DNA of 49,405 bases from contig JAUILI010000011.1 in NCBI GenBank assembly GCA_030433075.1, positions 1 to 49,405 on the forward strand. Reading direction: 5' to 3'. Numbering within the stretch: the stretch's first letter is position 1; each line of letters opens with the position of its first letter. Of the stretch, positions 32,941-41,319 are shown piece after piece. The notes under the pieces were generated by a model. The model did no database searches. It saw nothing but the letters and a program-made list of their open reading frames with translations, and was not told where the DNA came from. The DNA comes from Gammaproteobacteria bacterium (GTDB taxonomy: Bacteria; Pseudomonadota; Gammaproteobacteria; Pseudomonadales; Azotimanducaceae). Both the position numbers and the translations under genes were made by a program.

Positions 32941-34427
32941 GCGCCGTTGGCGCCGCCCCGGCGGCGGTCCCTCATCGGGGGCGCGCCCTCCTCTTTCTGA
33001 TCCTGGCCGAGCTTTGGGAGCGCTTCTCCTACTACGGCATGCGCGCCATCCTCGTGCTCTACCTGACCCGCGCTGCGGATTTCTCCGACGGCGATGCGCT
33101 ACGCCTCTACGGCGCCTACCTGGCCCTGCTCTATGCCCTCCCCGTGCTCGGAGGCGCCCTCGCCGATCAGGCCCTCGGCGCCCGGCGGGCCGTTTACTAC
33201 GGCGCAGTGGTGCTCGTGCTGGGTCATGCCATCCTCACCTTGGACGGGGCGCAGCTGGGGTTCGCGCTGCCCATCAGCCCCCTCTATCTCGCGCTGGCGC
33301 TAATCGGAATCGGCACCGGGCTTTTGAAGGCCAATATCTCCACCTTGGTGGGCATGCTCTACGCCAAAGAGGACCCGGAGCGGGATGGCGCCTTCAGCTG
33401 GTTCTACCTGGGCATTAACGTCGGCGCCTTTACCGCCGCCCTGGCCGTGGGCTACGTGGGGGAACGGCTCGGGTGGCACTGGGGCTTCGCTTTGGCAGGC
33501 CTCGGCATGGCCGCTGGCCTATTGGTCCTGGTGCTTGGCCGCCGTTCCCTGGCCGGCCTCGGCGACCCCCCGGCCCAACCCACGCTGGGCCCCCGGGTAC
33601 TGCTCGCGACGGCCGTGCTGGCCCTCCCCGTGGCTTATCAGCTGCTCAGTCACCCGCCCCTCATGGGCGGCACCTTGGCGCTTGTGGGCTGCGGCGCGGT
33701 CACCTTCGCGCTCTACTACGCCTTTCGGCGCCTGCCCCGGGAAGCGCGGCACGATACCCTGCTGATGCTAACGCTCATCGCCTTCTCGATTATTTTCTGG
33801 TTTCTCTTTGAGCAGGCTGGCGGCGCGCTGAATCTATTCACGGACCGCTTTGTGGATCGCACCCTGGGCTCCGGGGAGATTCCCGCCTCCCAGCTTCAGT
33901 CCCTGAATGCCTTCTTCATCATTCTCTTCGCTCCGCTCTTTGCGCGCCTCTGGCCCTGGCTGGCTCGACGGGGCTGGTCCCCGGGGCTCGCTCGGCAGTT
34001 CGCGCTGGCGCTGTTGCTCGTGGGGCTCGGCTTCGCCCTCTTAGTGATGGCGGGGCAAGGCGTCGCCTCTGCACCGCTGTGGGCGCTCGTGGGTACCTAC
34101 TGGCTCCACACCCTGGGCGAGCTGTGCCTGTCCCCCGTGGGCCTCGCCATGGTGACGCGCCTGGCCGTGCCCCAGCTCGTGGGCATGATGATGGGCGTGT
34201 GGTTTCTCGCCGTGTCTGCGGCGGGCTATTTGAGTGGGCTCTTCGCGGAGACCCTCGTCTCCGCCGATGCCGGGGCCGGCATGGAGGGCTTTCTGGGGGG
34301 CTTTGAGCGCCTCGCGCTGCTCGCCGTGGGCGCGGGACTCCTGCTGGGCCTTCTTGCCCAGCATCCCTTCTTCAAGCCCGCCCCCGCGGTCGAGCCACCC
34401 CTCGATACAGGTAGGTCAGCACCCTAG
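32937..34427 (+). CDS. POT-family proton-dependent oligopeptide transporter
   Basis: A 496-residue protein with 12-14 membrane segments. The POT signature ExxERFxYYG is present as ELWERFSYYG at residues 25-34, and GTGLLKANISTLVG and FSWFYLGINVGAF are the other PTR2 signatures. It imports di- and tripeptides with protons across the inner membrane. Its start overlaps the CPT-like kinase gene, and its last 56 bases overlap the 3' end of the convergent methyltransferase gene on the other strand. The exported M19 dipeptidase elsewhere in the window is a logical functional neighbour. Confidence 0.9.
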   Translation: MSAVGAAPAAVPHRGRALLFLILAELWERFSYYGMRAILVLYLTRAADFSDGDALRLYGAYLALLYALPVLGGALADQALGARRAVYYGAVVLVLGHAILTLDGAQLGFALPISPLYLALALIGIGTGLLKANISTLVGMLYAKEDPERDGAFSWFYLGINVGAFTAALAVGYVGERLGWHWGFALAGLGMAAGLLVLVLGRRSLAGLGDPPAQPTLGPRVLLATAVLALPVAYQLLSHPPLMGGTLALVGCGAVTFALYYAFRRLPREARHDTLLMLTLIAFSIIFWFLFEQAGGALNLFTDRFVDRTLGSGEIPASQLQSLNAFFIILFAPLFARLWPWLARRGWSPGLARQFALALLLVGLGFALLVMAGQGVASAPLWALVGTYWLHTLGELCLSPVGLAMVTRLAVPQLVGMMMGVWFLAVSAAGYLSGLFAETLVSADAGAGMEGFLGGFERLALLAVGAGLLLGLLAQHPFFKPAPAVEPPLDTGRSAP

Positions 34428-35013
34428 GCCCGGGCATGCCATAACCCACCTCATGGTGGGCGTCCTCGATGCGCCAGCCCGCCTCTTCGAGGAGGGCCTT
34501 GGGGTCGCGGATCAGCTGACAGCCGCCAGCCAGCGCCCCCCAAATGGGATTGAGCCGCCGTTGCCACCGGGCAACGGTAGGTTCTGGTGCCAAGCCATGC
34601 TCCAGAAAGACCAGCTTGCCGCCGGGCTTAAGCACCCGCCGCGCCTCCCGGAGCGCCGCATACACGTTCGGTATGGTGCACAGCGTGAAGGTGGTGAGCA
34701 CCGTGTCAATGCTCTGGTCCGCCTGGGGTAGGGCTTCCCCGGAAATACTGAGAAGCTCCACGGGCACCGGGGCTGAGGCAATGCGCGCCTGGGCCAGGTC
34801 GGTTAGGGCCACCCCGGGATCGACCCCAAGCACTTTGGTGACCCTTTGCGGATCGTAGAAGGCCAAATTCAGCCCCGAGCCGAGGCCGAGCTCAAGCACG
34901 GTGCCCTCGGCGAGGGGCACCACCTCCGCCCGAAGTTTCATGACCTCCGGGCCACCGCAGAGCTTGTCGATGCCTGGGCTTAGGCAGTAGCGGTCGTACC
35001 AAGATTGGCCCAT
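34372..35013 (-). CDS. class I SAM-dependent methyltransferase
   Basis: A 213-residue methyltransferase. Motif I VLELGLGSGLNLAFYD is near residue 40, with the acidic residue of motif II in VLGVDPG and motif post-I DTVLTTFTLCTI. It resembles the UbiE/COQ5 and thiopurine-like small-molecule group (LKPGGKLVFLEHG). It is the last gene of a TIGR01777-PEBP-methyltransferase unit on the minus strand, starting 5 bases after the PEBP stop. Its end overlaps the POT gene antiparallel by 56 bases. Target unknown. Confidence 0.85.
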   Translation of the reverse strand: MGQSWYDRYCLSPGIDKLCGGPEVMKLRAEVVPLAEGTVLELGLGSGLNLAFYDPQRVTKVLGVDPGVALTDLAQARIASAPVPVELLSISGEALPQADQSIDTVLTTFTLCTIPNVYAALREARRVLKPGGKLVFLEHGLAPEPTVARWQRRLNPIWGALAGGCQLIRDPKALLEEAGWRIEDAHHEVGYGMPGPRVLTYLYRGVARPRGRA

Positions 35014-35018
35014 GGCGC

Positions 35019-35501
35019 TTAGGCGGGGTCGCGGCGGTAGGTGCCCACGAGGCGATTCATGCCCAGAACGTGGGGTTCAACGCGCTCCAGCAGTGTCCAC
35101 AGATCGAGCCCCGGCGGCAGGTCCAGCGCCGAATCGAGGGCGAGGAGCCAAAAATAATAGCGGTGCGTGCCGTGGCCTTCGGGAGGCATGGGGCCGCCAT
35201 AGCCCTCGGCCCCAAAGTCGTTCCGCCCCTGCGTACCGCCCTCAAAGCCTTCCGGGAGCGCATCAAGCGTTGCGGGTAGGTTGTAGAGCACCCAGTGCAC
35301 AAAGCCGTAGTGGCCCGGGGTGACGAGGGGCGCGTCCGGGTCATGGCAAATGACCGCTAGCTGCTGCGTCCCCTCGGGAAGACCTTCCCAGCTGAGGGCC
35401 GGGGAAGTATCCGCGCCCTCCCCCGTATGGGCCCTTGGGATGGCGCCGTTCTCGGCAAAGGCTGGGGACCGGAGCGTCATGTCTGACAGGGCGAAACCCA
35501 T
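35019..35501 (-). CDS. YbhB/YbcL-family (PEBP, Raf kinase inhibitor-like) protein
   Basis: A 160-residue phosphatidylethanolamine-binding-like protein. It has the ligand-site motif ICHDPDAP, VHWVLYNLP and GTHRYYFWLLALD, as in E. coli YbhB and YbcL. No signal peptide, so the cytoplasmic YbhB form is the closer match. Function in bacteria is poorly defined. The ATG at 35501 has AGGAG upstream, and the gene is followed by the methyltransferase after 5 bases. Confidence 0.9.
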   Translation of the reverse strand: MGFALSDMTLRSPAFAENGAIPRAHTGEGADTSPALSWEGLPEGTQQLAVICHDPDAPLVTPGHYGFVHWVLYNLPATLDALPEGFEGGTQGRNDFGAEGYGGPMPPEGHGTHRYYFWLLALDSALDLPPGLDLWTLLERVEPHVLGMNRLVGTYRRDPA

Positions 35502-35545
35502 GGTGCTCTCCTATTTCAATGGGGCGAGGTGATCGCAAGAAAATA

Positions 35546-36436
35546 CTAGAAAATGTCTCCGAGGGCTTCCGGGAGAGTGGGAAAGCGGAACTTAAAGCCC
35601 TCCACCTCCGCGACCTTGGGTAGCACCCTGGGGCCGCCCAGCAGCAGCTCCTCGCCCATTTGCCCGAAGAGGATCTTCACCAGGGCCGCGGGCAAGGGAA
35701 AGGGCGTGGGGCGGCGCAGCGCGCGCCCCAGAACCCGGGTGAATTCCCCGTTGCTAACGGGATGGGGGGCCGTGCCATTCACCGTCTTTGGAAGGGTCTT
35801 CGCGGCACGTAGCCAGGACAAAAGGCCCAGCACGTCATCGCGGTGAATCCAGCTCATGCCCTGAGCACCATCGCCGATGCGTCCGCCGAGGCCGAGGCGA
35901 AAGGGGGGCGCCAGGCGCCCCAGAAGCCCGCCGCCCGGGCCTAGCACAAGCCCGAGGCGCAGGCAGCACACCGCGGTTCCCGCCCCCTCAAGGGCTCGGC
36001 TCTCGGCCTCCCAGGCTTCGCAGAGTGCTGCCGCGAAGCCCTCACCCCGGGGGGCGCTTTCGTCCACCGGGGGATCCCCCGCGGGGCCGTAATAGCCAAT
36101 GGCGGAGGCGGCGATCATGCGCGCGGGGGGCGCCGCACGGAGGGCGTCCACGAGGCGGCGGGTGTAGTCCACCCGGGAGGCCCAGAGCGCGGCGCGGCGC
36201 TTCGCCGTCCAGCGCGCGTCCGCAATGCCCGCGCCGGCCAAATGCACCACAAGGTTCGGCCTAAAGGCGGCAGCGGCGTCTGCATGGTCAAAAATGGCCT
36301 CCGGCGAAAGCCCCAAGCTGGCGGTGGCGCGGGGGACGCTTTGCGTCAGCACGGCGATCTCCCCCCTGCCCTGCCAGGCCCGAAGTAGCGCTTGGCCGAT
36401 GAAGCCCGTGGCGCCGGTGAGCAAAATACGATCCAT
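35546..36436 (-). CDS. TIGR01777-family NAD(P)-dependent epimerase (YfcH-like)
   Basis: A 296-residue extended-SDR protein. It has GATGFIGQALLRA at the N-terminus, VHLAGAGIADARWT, SAIGYYG, and the characteristic LRLGLVLGPGGG and SWIHRDDVLGLLSWL, as in E. coli YfcH and cyanobacterial SulA-like proteins. The ATG at 36436 begins exactly at the Rossmann fold; a frame extending 105 residues upstream is not conserved-looking and was rejected. It is divergent from the sirtuin gene (79-base gap) and precedes the PEBP gene by 44 bases. Substrate unknown. Confidence 0.9.
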   Translation of the reverse strand: MDRILLTGATGFIGQALLRAWQGRGEIAVLTQSVPRATASLGLSPEAIFDHADAAAAFRPNLVVHLAGAGIADARWTAKRRAALWASRVDYTRRLVDALRAAPPARMIAASAIGYYGPAGDPPVDESAPRGEGFAAALCEAWEAESRALEGAGTAVCCLRLGLVLGPGGGLLGRLAPPFRLGLGGRIGDGAQGMSWIHRDDVLGLLSWLRAAKTLPKTVNGTAPHPVSNGEFTRVLGRALRRPTPFPLPAALVKILFGQMGEELLLGGPRVLPKVAEVEGFKFRFPTLPEALGDIF

Positions 36437-36515
36437 GGTCGACTCCAACGCCCGTGCCTGTGGAGGAAGGGGGGCAATGATAAGCTTTCCCCCTGGCCTT
36501 GCGGAGGGAGAGCAC

Positions 36516-37280
36516 ATGGATCCCCAGGGAAAGCTACGGGCGTTGGTAGGCGCCGCCCGACGCGCCGTGATTTTTACCGGGGCGGGCATGAGCACCGATT
36601 CGGGCATTCCGGATTTTCGTAGCCCCAGCGGGCTGTGGACCCGCATGAAGCCCATCCCCTTCGACGAGTTCATCCGCTCCGAGGCAGTGCGCCGGGAAAG
36701 CTGGCGCCGGCGCTTTGAGGGGGACGACACGCTAACCCGGGCGGCACCCAATGCGGGCCACTACGCCGTCACGGCCCTGCTCACCAAGGGCTACGCGCGC
36801 TGCGTGCTCACCCAGAACGTGGATGATCTTCATCGCCGCGCCGGGGTCGACCCGAACGCCTTAATCGAGCTCCACGGCAATAGCACCTACGCGACGTGCT
36901 TAAGCTGCGGTCAGCGCTATGAGCTGGCGGCGCTGAAGGCCACCTTTGAGGCCATGGGCGCCGTGCCGTCCTGCGACGCCTGTGGCGGCATCGTCAAGAG
37001 CGCCACGATTAGCTTTGGCCAGGCCATGCCCGAAGGGCCCATGGCCCGAGCTGCCGAGGCCATTGCGGCCTGCGATCTGTGCTTAGTCCTCGGCTCATCG
37101 CTGCAGGTCTACCCCGCCGCCGCCTTTCCCGAGGAGGCGGCACGGCGCGGCGTACCGCTGGTCATCATCAATCGGGAAGCCACGCCCCTCGATGGGCTGG
37201 CGGAGCTGGTCTGGCATGAGGGCATCGCGGACGCCCTTGCCGTGCTCGACGATCTTCCAACCCTGGAGCTTGCCCTATGA
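36516..37280 (+). CDS. NAD-dependent protein deacylase (sirtuin, CobB-like)
   Basis: A 254-residue sirtuin. NAD-binding motifs GAGMSTDSGIPDFRS (residues 22-36) and TQNVDDLH (99-106) are present, with the catalytic His120 in ELHGN and a zinc site with Cys128, Cys131, Cys153 and Cys156. The late GSSLQVYPAA is also typical. It removes acyl groups from lysines using NAD. I do not see the paired Tyr/Arg that marks desuccinylase (SIRT5/CobB-type) forms near the PIPFDEF loop, so the class is uncertain. The ATG at 36516 follows GGAGGGAG. Its stop overlaps the start of a penicillin-acylase-family gene (ATGA). Confidence 0.9.
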   Translation: MDPQGKLRALVGAARRAVIFTGAGMSTDSGIPDFRSPSGLWTRMKPIPFDEFIRSEAVRRESWRRRFEGDDTLTRAAPNAGHYAVTALLTKGYARCVLTQNVDDLHRRAGVDPNALIELHGNSTYATCLSCGQRYELAALKATFEAMGAVPSCDACGGIVKSATISFGQAMPEGPMARAAEAIAACDLCLVLGSSLQVYPAAAFPEEAARRGVPLVIINREATPLDGLAELVWHEGIADALAVLDDLPTLELAL

Positions 37281-39640
37281 ATCGCCTACTTCGCCGCCTG
37301 CCCCTGCCCGCCCTGGCCCTGGGGCTTGCGCTTGTTGCTGGAGGGGTGCGGGCCGAGGCTGCGCCCGCGACGGAAAGCCTTGCGCTGCCCGGGCTCAGCG
37401 CCCCCGGGGAAATCCTGATCGACCGCTGGGGCGTGCCCCACATCTACGCCCAGACCCACTATGACGCGTTCTTCCTCCAGGGCTTCAACGCGGCCCGGGA
37501 TCGGCTCTGGCAGATTGACCTTTGGCGGCGCCGAGGCCTTGGGCAGCTGGCGGAGGTCTTCGGTCCCGAGTTCGTGGCCCAGGATGCGGCGGCGCGTCAG
37601 TTTCTCTACCGCGGCAGCCTGTTCCGGGAATGGCTGGCCTACGGCTCGGACGCCCAGGCCATCGCCGAGGCCTTCGTGGCCGGCATAAATGCCTTCGTCG
37701 CCTTGACGGAAGCGGACCCCAGCCGCCTACCCCCGGAGTTCAAGGCTCTCGATTACCGCCCGGCCCGCTGGGCGGCGGAGGACGTGGTGCGCATCCGCAG
37801 CCATGGCCTATGGCGCAACGTGATCAGTGAAGTCGCTCGGGCTCGCAGCGCCTGCCGAGGATCGCTGGAAGAAGATCAGCTGCGCAGCCCCCTCGAGCCC
37901 CCCCACGCGCCCACCGTGCCCGAGGGGCTGGATCCCTGCAGCGTCCCCGAGGGCGTACTCGATAGCTACCTCTTGGCCACCAGCTCCGTGAAATTTAAGC
38001 GCAGCGGCGATCAGCTTGCCCTGGCCCAGGAGCCCCTTGAAGCCCGGGTCCGGGACTTGCGCTCGGCGGGGTCCAACAATTGGGTGGTGTCCCCAGAGCG
38101 GAGCGCATCGGGGCGCCCGATCCTCGCGGATGATCCTCACCGGAGCCACGCCCTGCCCTCTTTGCGCTATATCGCGCATCTGAATGCCCCGGACCTCAAC
38201 GTGATCGGGGCCGGGGAGCCGGCCCTCCCTGGGATCTCCATCGGCCATAACGAACGAATCGCCTTTGGGCTGACCATCTTTGCCATGGACCAGGAGGATC
38301 TTCTCTTTTACGACCGGGACGGCGATCGTTACCGCTACCAAGACCGCTGGGAACCTCTGGAGCGCATCGACACCACCATTGCGGTACGCGGCGAAGCGCC
38401 GGTGTCCGTTTCCCTCGCCTTCACGCGCCACGGGCCGGTCATCTTCGAGGAGGACGATCGCCTCTGGGTGGTTCGTGCGGCCTGGCTTGAGCCGGGGATG
38501 GCGCCCTACTTTGGATCCATCGAATACATGCGCGCCTCCAACTGGCGGGGCTTCGTGGCCGCCCTGAACCGCTGGGGCGCGCCCTCGGAAAACCAGGTCT
38601 ACGCCGACATCGACGGCAATATTGGCTATAAGCCTGCGGGCCTTTTACCCCGGCGCGTGAACTATGACGGTCTGTTGCCCGTACCCGGGGACGGACGCTA
38701 CGAATGGGCTGATTTCCATCCCATGAGCGACATGCCGGAGGTGCTTAATCCGGAGAAGGGCTGGTATGCCACGGCTAACAATCTCACCTTGCCGGAAGAC
38801 TTTCCCATCGACACGGTCCGGGTCGGTTACGAATGGACCGCACCCTGGCGCATTTCCCGCATTGAAGAAGTGCTCAGCGCCGCACCGCCCCATCGCCTCG
38901 AGGACAGCCTCGCCCTGCAGCGGGACTTCACCTCCGTGCTGGCGCGGCGCGCCAGTGCGGCCCTCGGCGCCTGGCCTGCCCCCGTGGGAGACGACGCCCG
39001 CCGCGCCTTCGACCTATTGAAGGATTTCGATGGCGTGCTGGCCGCAGACTCCGCCGCCGCGGCGCTGTTCCAGCTGTGGTTTACCGATCATTGGCGCCGG
39101 GCTCTGGTGGCCAGCGAGGCCCCGGCTTTGGCGGACGCCCTTCCCCGGGTGGATACGCGCGCGGCCCTCGCGCGCTTGGAAGCTCGGGAGCCGCGGCTCC
39201 AAGGGCTCCTCGAAGCCAGCCTCGCCGACGCATGGGAGGACGCCGTGGCCCGCCTTGGCAAGGACCCGACGGACTGGCGCTGGGGGATGCTTCACACCAT
39301 GAATTTCACCCATCCCTTAGCCGAGGTGAGTTCCGCAGCCGCGGCCTGGAGCCTGCCTCCCAAGGCCCTCGGGGGGTCGTCCTACACGGTGAATAACACG
39401 GGTTTCGGGGACGACTATCGGGTCCGCTCCGGGGCGTCCTGGCGCATGGTGCTCGACGTCGGCAATTGGGATGGGGCGCGCATGACCAACGCCCCGGGGC
39501 AAAGTGGCGATCCGGAAAGCCTCCACTATGGGGATCTGCTGGATCCCTGGGCGGCGCTGGAAAGCCGTCCCCTGCTCTACAGCCGGGAAGCCGTGGAAGG
39601 GGCCACCACAAAGGTGCTGAAGCTCACCCCCGCTCAGTAG
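37277..39640 (+). CDS. exported penicillin-acylase-family Ntn hydrolase
   Basis: A 787-residue S45-type precursor. The N-terminus is a signal peptide (MNRLLRRLPLPALALGLALV, cleaved near VRAEA). The alpha part runs to about residue 265. The autoprocessing site is AGSNNWVV, where Ser266 becomes the N-terminal nucleophile of the beta chain. ILIDRWGVPHIYAQT, the beta-chain DDPHRSHALPS and SIGHNERIAFGLT support the family. It acts in the periplasm or outside, splitting amide bonds of beta-lactams or of N-acyl homoserine lactones; the PvdQ-like role cannot be chosen by eye. It is coupled to the sirtuin gene. Its end overlaps the next acyl-CoA dehydrogenase by 7 bases, antiparallel. Confidence 0.85.
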   Translation: MNRLLRRLPLPALALGLALVAGGVRAEAAPATESLALPGLSAPGEILIDRWGVPHIYAQTHYDAFFLQGFNAARDRLWQIDLWRRRGLGQLAEVFGPEFVAQDAAARQFLYRGSLFREWLAYGSDAQAIAEAFVAGINAFVALTEADPSRLPPEFKALDYRPARWAAEDVVRIRSHGLWRNVISEVARARSACRGSLEEDQLRSPLEPPHAPTVPEGLDPCSVPEGVLDSYLLATSSVKFKRSGDQLALAQEPLEARVRDLRSAGSNNWVVSPERSASGRPILADDPHRSHALPSLRYIAHLNAPDLNVIGAGEPALPGISIGHNERIAFGLTIFAMDQEDLLFYDRDGDRYRYQDRWEPLERIDTTIAVRGEAPVSVSLAFTRHGPVIFEEDDRLWVVRAAWLEPGMAPYFGSIEYMRASNWRGFVAALNRWGAPSENQVYADIDGNIGYKPAGLLPRRVNYDGLLPVPGDGRYEWADFHPMSDMPEVLNPEKGWYATANNLTLPEDFPIDTVRVGYEWTAPWRISRIEEVLSAAPPHRLEDSLALQRDFTSVLARRASAALGAWPAPVGDDARRAFDLLKDFDGVLAADSAAAALFQLWFTDHWRRALVASEAPALADALPRVDTRAALARLEAREPRLQGLLEASLADAWEDAVARLGKDPTDWRWGMLHTMNFTHPLAEVSSAAAAWSLPPKALGGSSYTVNNTGFGDDYRVRSGASWRMVLDVGNWDGARMTNAPGQSGDPESLHYGDLLDPWAALESRPLLYSREAVEGATTKVLKLTPAQ

Positions 39641-40800
39641 GAGCGGGGCTGGTCGAGCACCTGCTCGGCAATAAAATTGCGAATCATCTCCTGGCTCACG
39701 GGAGCGATGCGGGGAATCATGACTTCTCGGAACAGCCGTTCCACGTCGTATTCCTTCGCATAGCCCATGCCTCCGTGGGTCAGCACGGCCCGTTCACAGG
39801 CCTTGAAGGCGGCCTCCGCTGCGAGGTACTTCGCTGCATTGGCGTCGGCTCCACAGGGCAAGCCTGCGTCATAGCGACTGGCGGCCCGGAGGGTCATGAG
39901 CCAAGCTGCTTCCAGCGCCATCCAGCACTCCGCGAGGGGATGGGCGATGGCCTGGTTCTGGCCAATGGGCCGATCAAACACCACCCGCTCCCGGGCGTAG
40001 CGCGCTGCCCGCTCTAGGGCGGCTTGCCCTAGCCCCACGGCTTCCGCGGCGATGAGGATCCGTTCCGGGTTTAGCCCATGGAGGAGACAGCGCCAGCCAT
40101 CGCCTTCTGCGCCAATGCGGTGGGCCTCGGGCACAAAGAGTTCATCAATGAATAGGGCGTTGGAGTCCACGGCGGCCCGCCCCATCTTGGGGATCGCATT
40201 TACCGTGATCGCGCTGCGGTCGAGATCCGTATAAAACAGCGTGAGCCCTTCCGTGGGGCGCGCGGCCTCTTCGCGAGGCGTGGTGCGGGCAATCAGAAGG
40301 ATTTTGTTCGCGATCTGCGCCGTGGAGGTCCAGAGCTTTTGCCCGGTGATGCGATAGCCTCCCGCCACGGGCACGGCGCGGGTTTTGAGGGCCGTGGTAT
40401 TCAGCCCCGCGTCCGGTTCGGTGACCCCGAAGCACACCCGATCCTTGCCCGCGATGAGCGGGGGCAGCATGGCCTCCTTCTGAGCGTCCGTGCCAAAGAC
40501 CACGACGGGATGGGGCCCAAAGAGATTGATGTGTACCGCGGAGGCGCCACTCATGCCCGCCCCGGAGCGAGCAACGGCATGGGCGAAGAGCGCGGCCTCC
40601 GTGATGCCCTGCCCCGAGCCTCCGTAGGCTTCGGGCATGGCGATACCCAGCCATCCGCCCTCGGCCACGGCCTGCACGAAGGCTTCAGGAAATTGCCCCT
40701 CCTGGTCGCATTTCCGCCAATAGGCCGCATCAAAGGGCGAACATAGCTTGCTAACGGCATCGGCGAGGGCGAGCTGCTCCTGGGTGAGTTCGAAATCCAT
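39634..40800 (-). CDS. acyl-CoA dehydrogenase
   Basis: A 388-residue dehydrogenase of the short/medium-chain type. It starts MDFELTQEQLALADAV, and carries FGVTEPDAGLNTTAL, TGQKLWTSTAQIANK, ARERVVFDRPIGQNQ and THGGMGYAKEYDVERLFRE. FAD- and ETF-dependent alpha,beta-dehydrogenation of an acyl-CoA is expected. It starts 8 bases after the gspM stop with AGGAGG upstream, so it could be read through from the secretion operon, though its job is unrelated. Its end overlaps the penicillin-acylase gene. Confidence 0.9.
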   Translation of the reverse strand: MDFELTQEQLALADAVSKLCSPFDAAYWRKCDQEGQFPEAFVQAVAEGGWLGIAMPEAYGGSGQGITEAALFAHAVARSGAGMSGASAVHINLFGPHPVVVFGTDAQKEAMLPPLIAGKDRVCFGVTEPDAGLNTTALKTRAVPVAGGYRITGQKLWTSTAQIANKILLIARTTPREEAARPTEGLTLFYTDLDRSAITVNAIPKMGRAAVDSNALFIDELFVPEAHRIGAEGDGWRCLLHGLNPERILIAAEAVGLGQAALERAARYARERVVFDRPIGQNQAIAHPLAECWMALEAAWLMTLRAASRYDAGLPCGADANAAKYLAAEAAFKACERAVLTHGGMGYAKEYDVERLFREVMIPRIAPVSQEMIRNFIAEQVLDQPRSY

Positions 40801-40808
40801 GGGGCCTC

Positions 40809-41318
40809 CTAGCCGAGTACGATGCGCGCCCGAACCATGCCCGGGGTGTCGGTTCGGTCGATGGAGAGATTCAGCACCTGGAGCCCCCGCTCCTCGGCGA
40901 GTTCCAAAAGCCAGGCGATCAGAGACGCATAGGCAGCCTGGTCTAGACTGAGGGCGAGCCGGCCCCCGCCCTCCGGAGAAAAGCGATTGAGGGTCAGACC
41001 ATGGGCCTGGGCGGAGGCGGCAACGGCGTCGAGGGCCCCCTCGCCCTGGGGCGCCGCCTGCTTGCGCTGGGCGAGCGCTGCCGACAGCGCGCCGTAGTTA
41101 CTGTTGAGCCAGGCCAAATCATTCTGGGCCTGGGTGAGGGCTCCGGCGGCCCGGTCCCGGAAGGTGAGCACGGGATTGACCACGCCTACCCAAAGAAACA
41201 CCAGCGCGAGCACGCCGGCGAGCCAGCGAAGGCGCTGCTGGTCGCTGGGGCTTTGCTGCTGGAACCACTGCTGACCCTTTGCGAGGGGCGCCTTCAAGCG
41301 GAGGACGGACGAGCTCAT
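40809..41318 (-). CDS. gspM: type II secretion protein GspM
   Basis: A 169-residue bitopic inner-membrane protein. A short cytoplasmic start, a membrane helix at about residues 31-51 (LAGVLALVFLWVGVVNPVL) and a periplasmic part with ferredoxin-like pattern (LTLNRFSPEGGGRLAL) match GspM. It stabilises GspL in the inner-membrane platform of the T2SS. It begins 1 base after the gspL stop and is the last recognisable gsp gene; no gspN follows, an acyl-CoA dehydrogenase does. Confidence 0.85.
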   Translation of the reverse strand: MSSSVLRLKAPLAKGQQWFQQQSPSDQQRLRWLAGVLALVFLWVGVVNPVLTFRDRAAGALTQAQNDLAWLNSNYGALSAALAQRKQAAPQGEGALDAVAASAQAHGLTLNRFSPEGGGRLALSLDQAAYASLIAWLLELAEERGLQVLNLSIDRTDTPGMVRARIVLG

Positions 41319-41319
41319 C

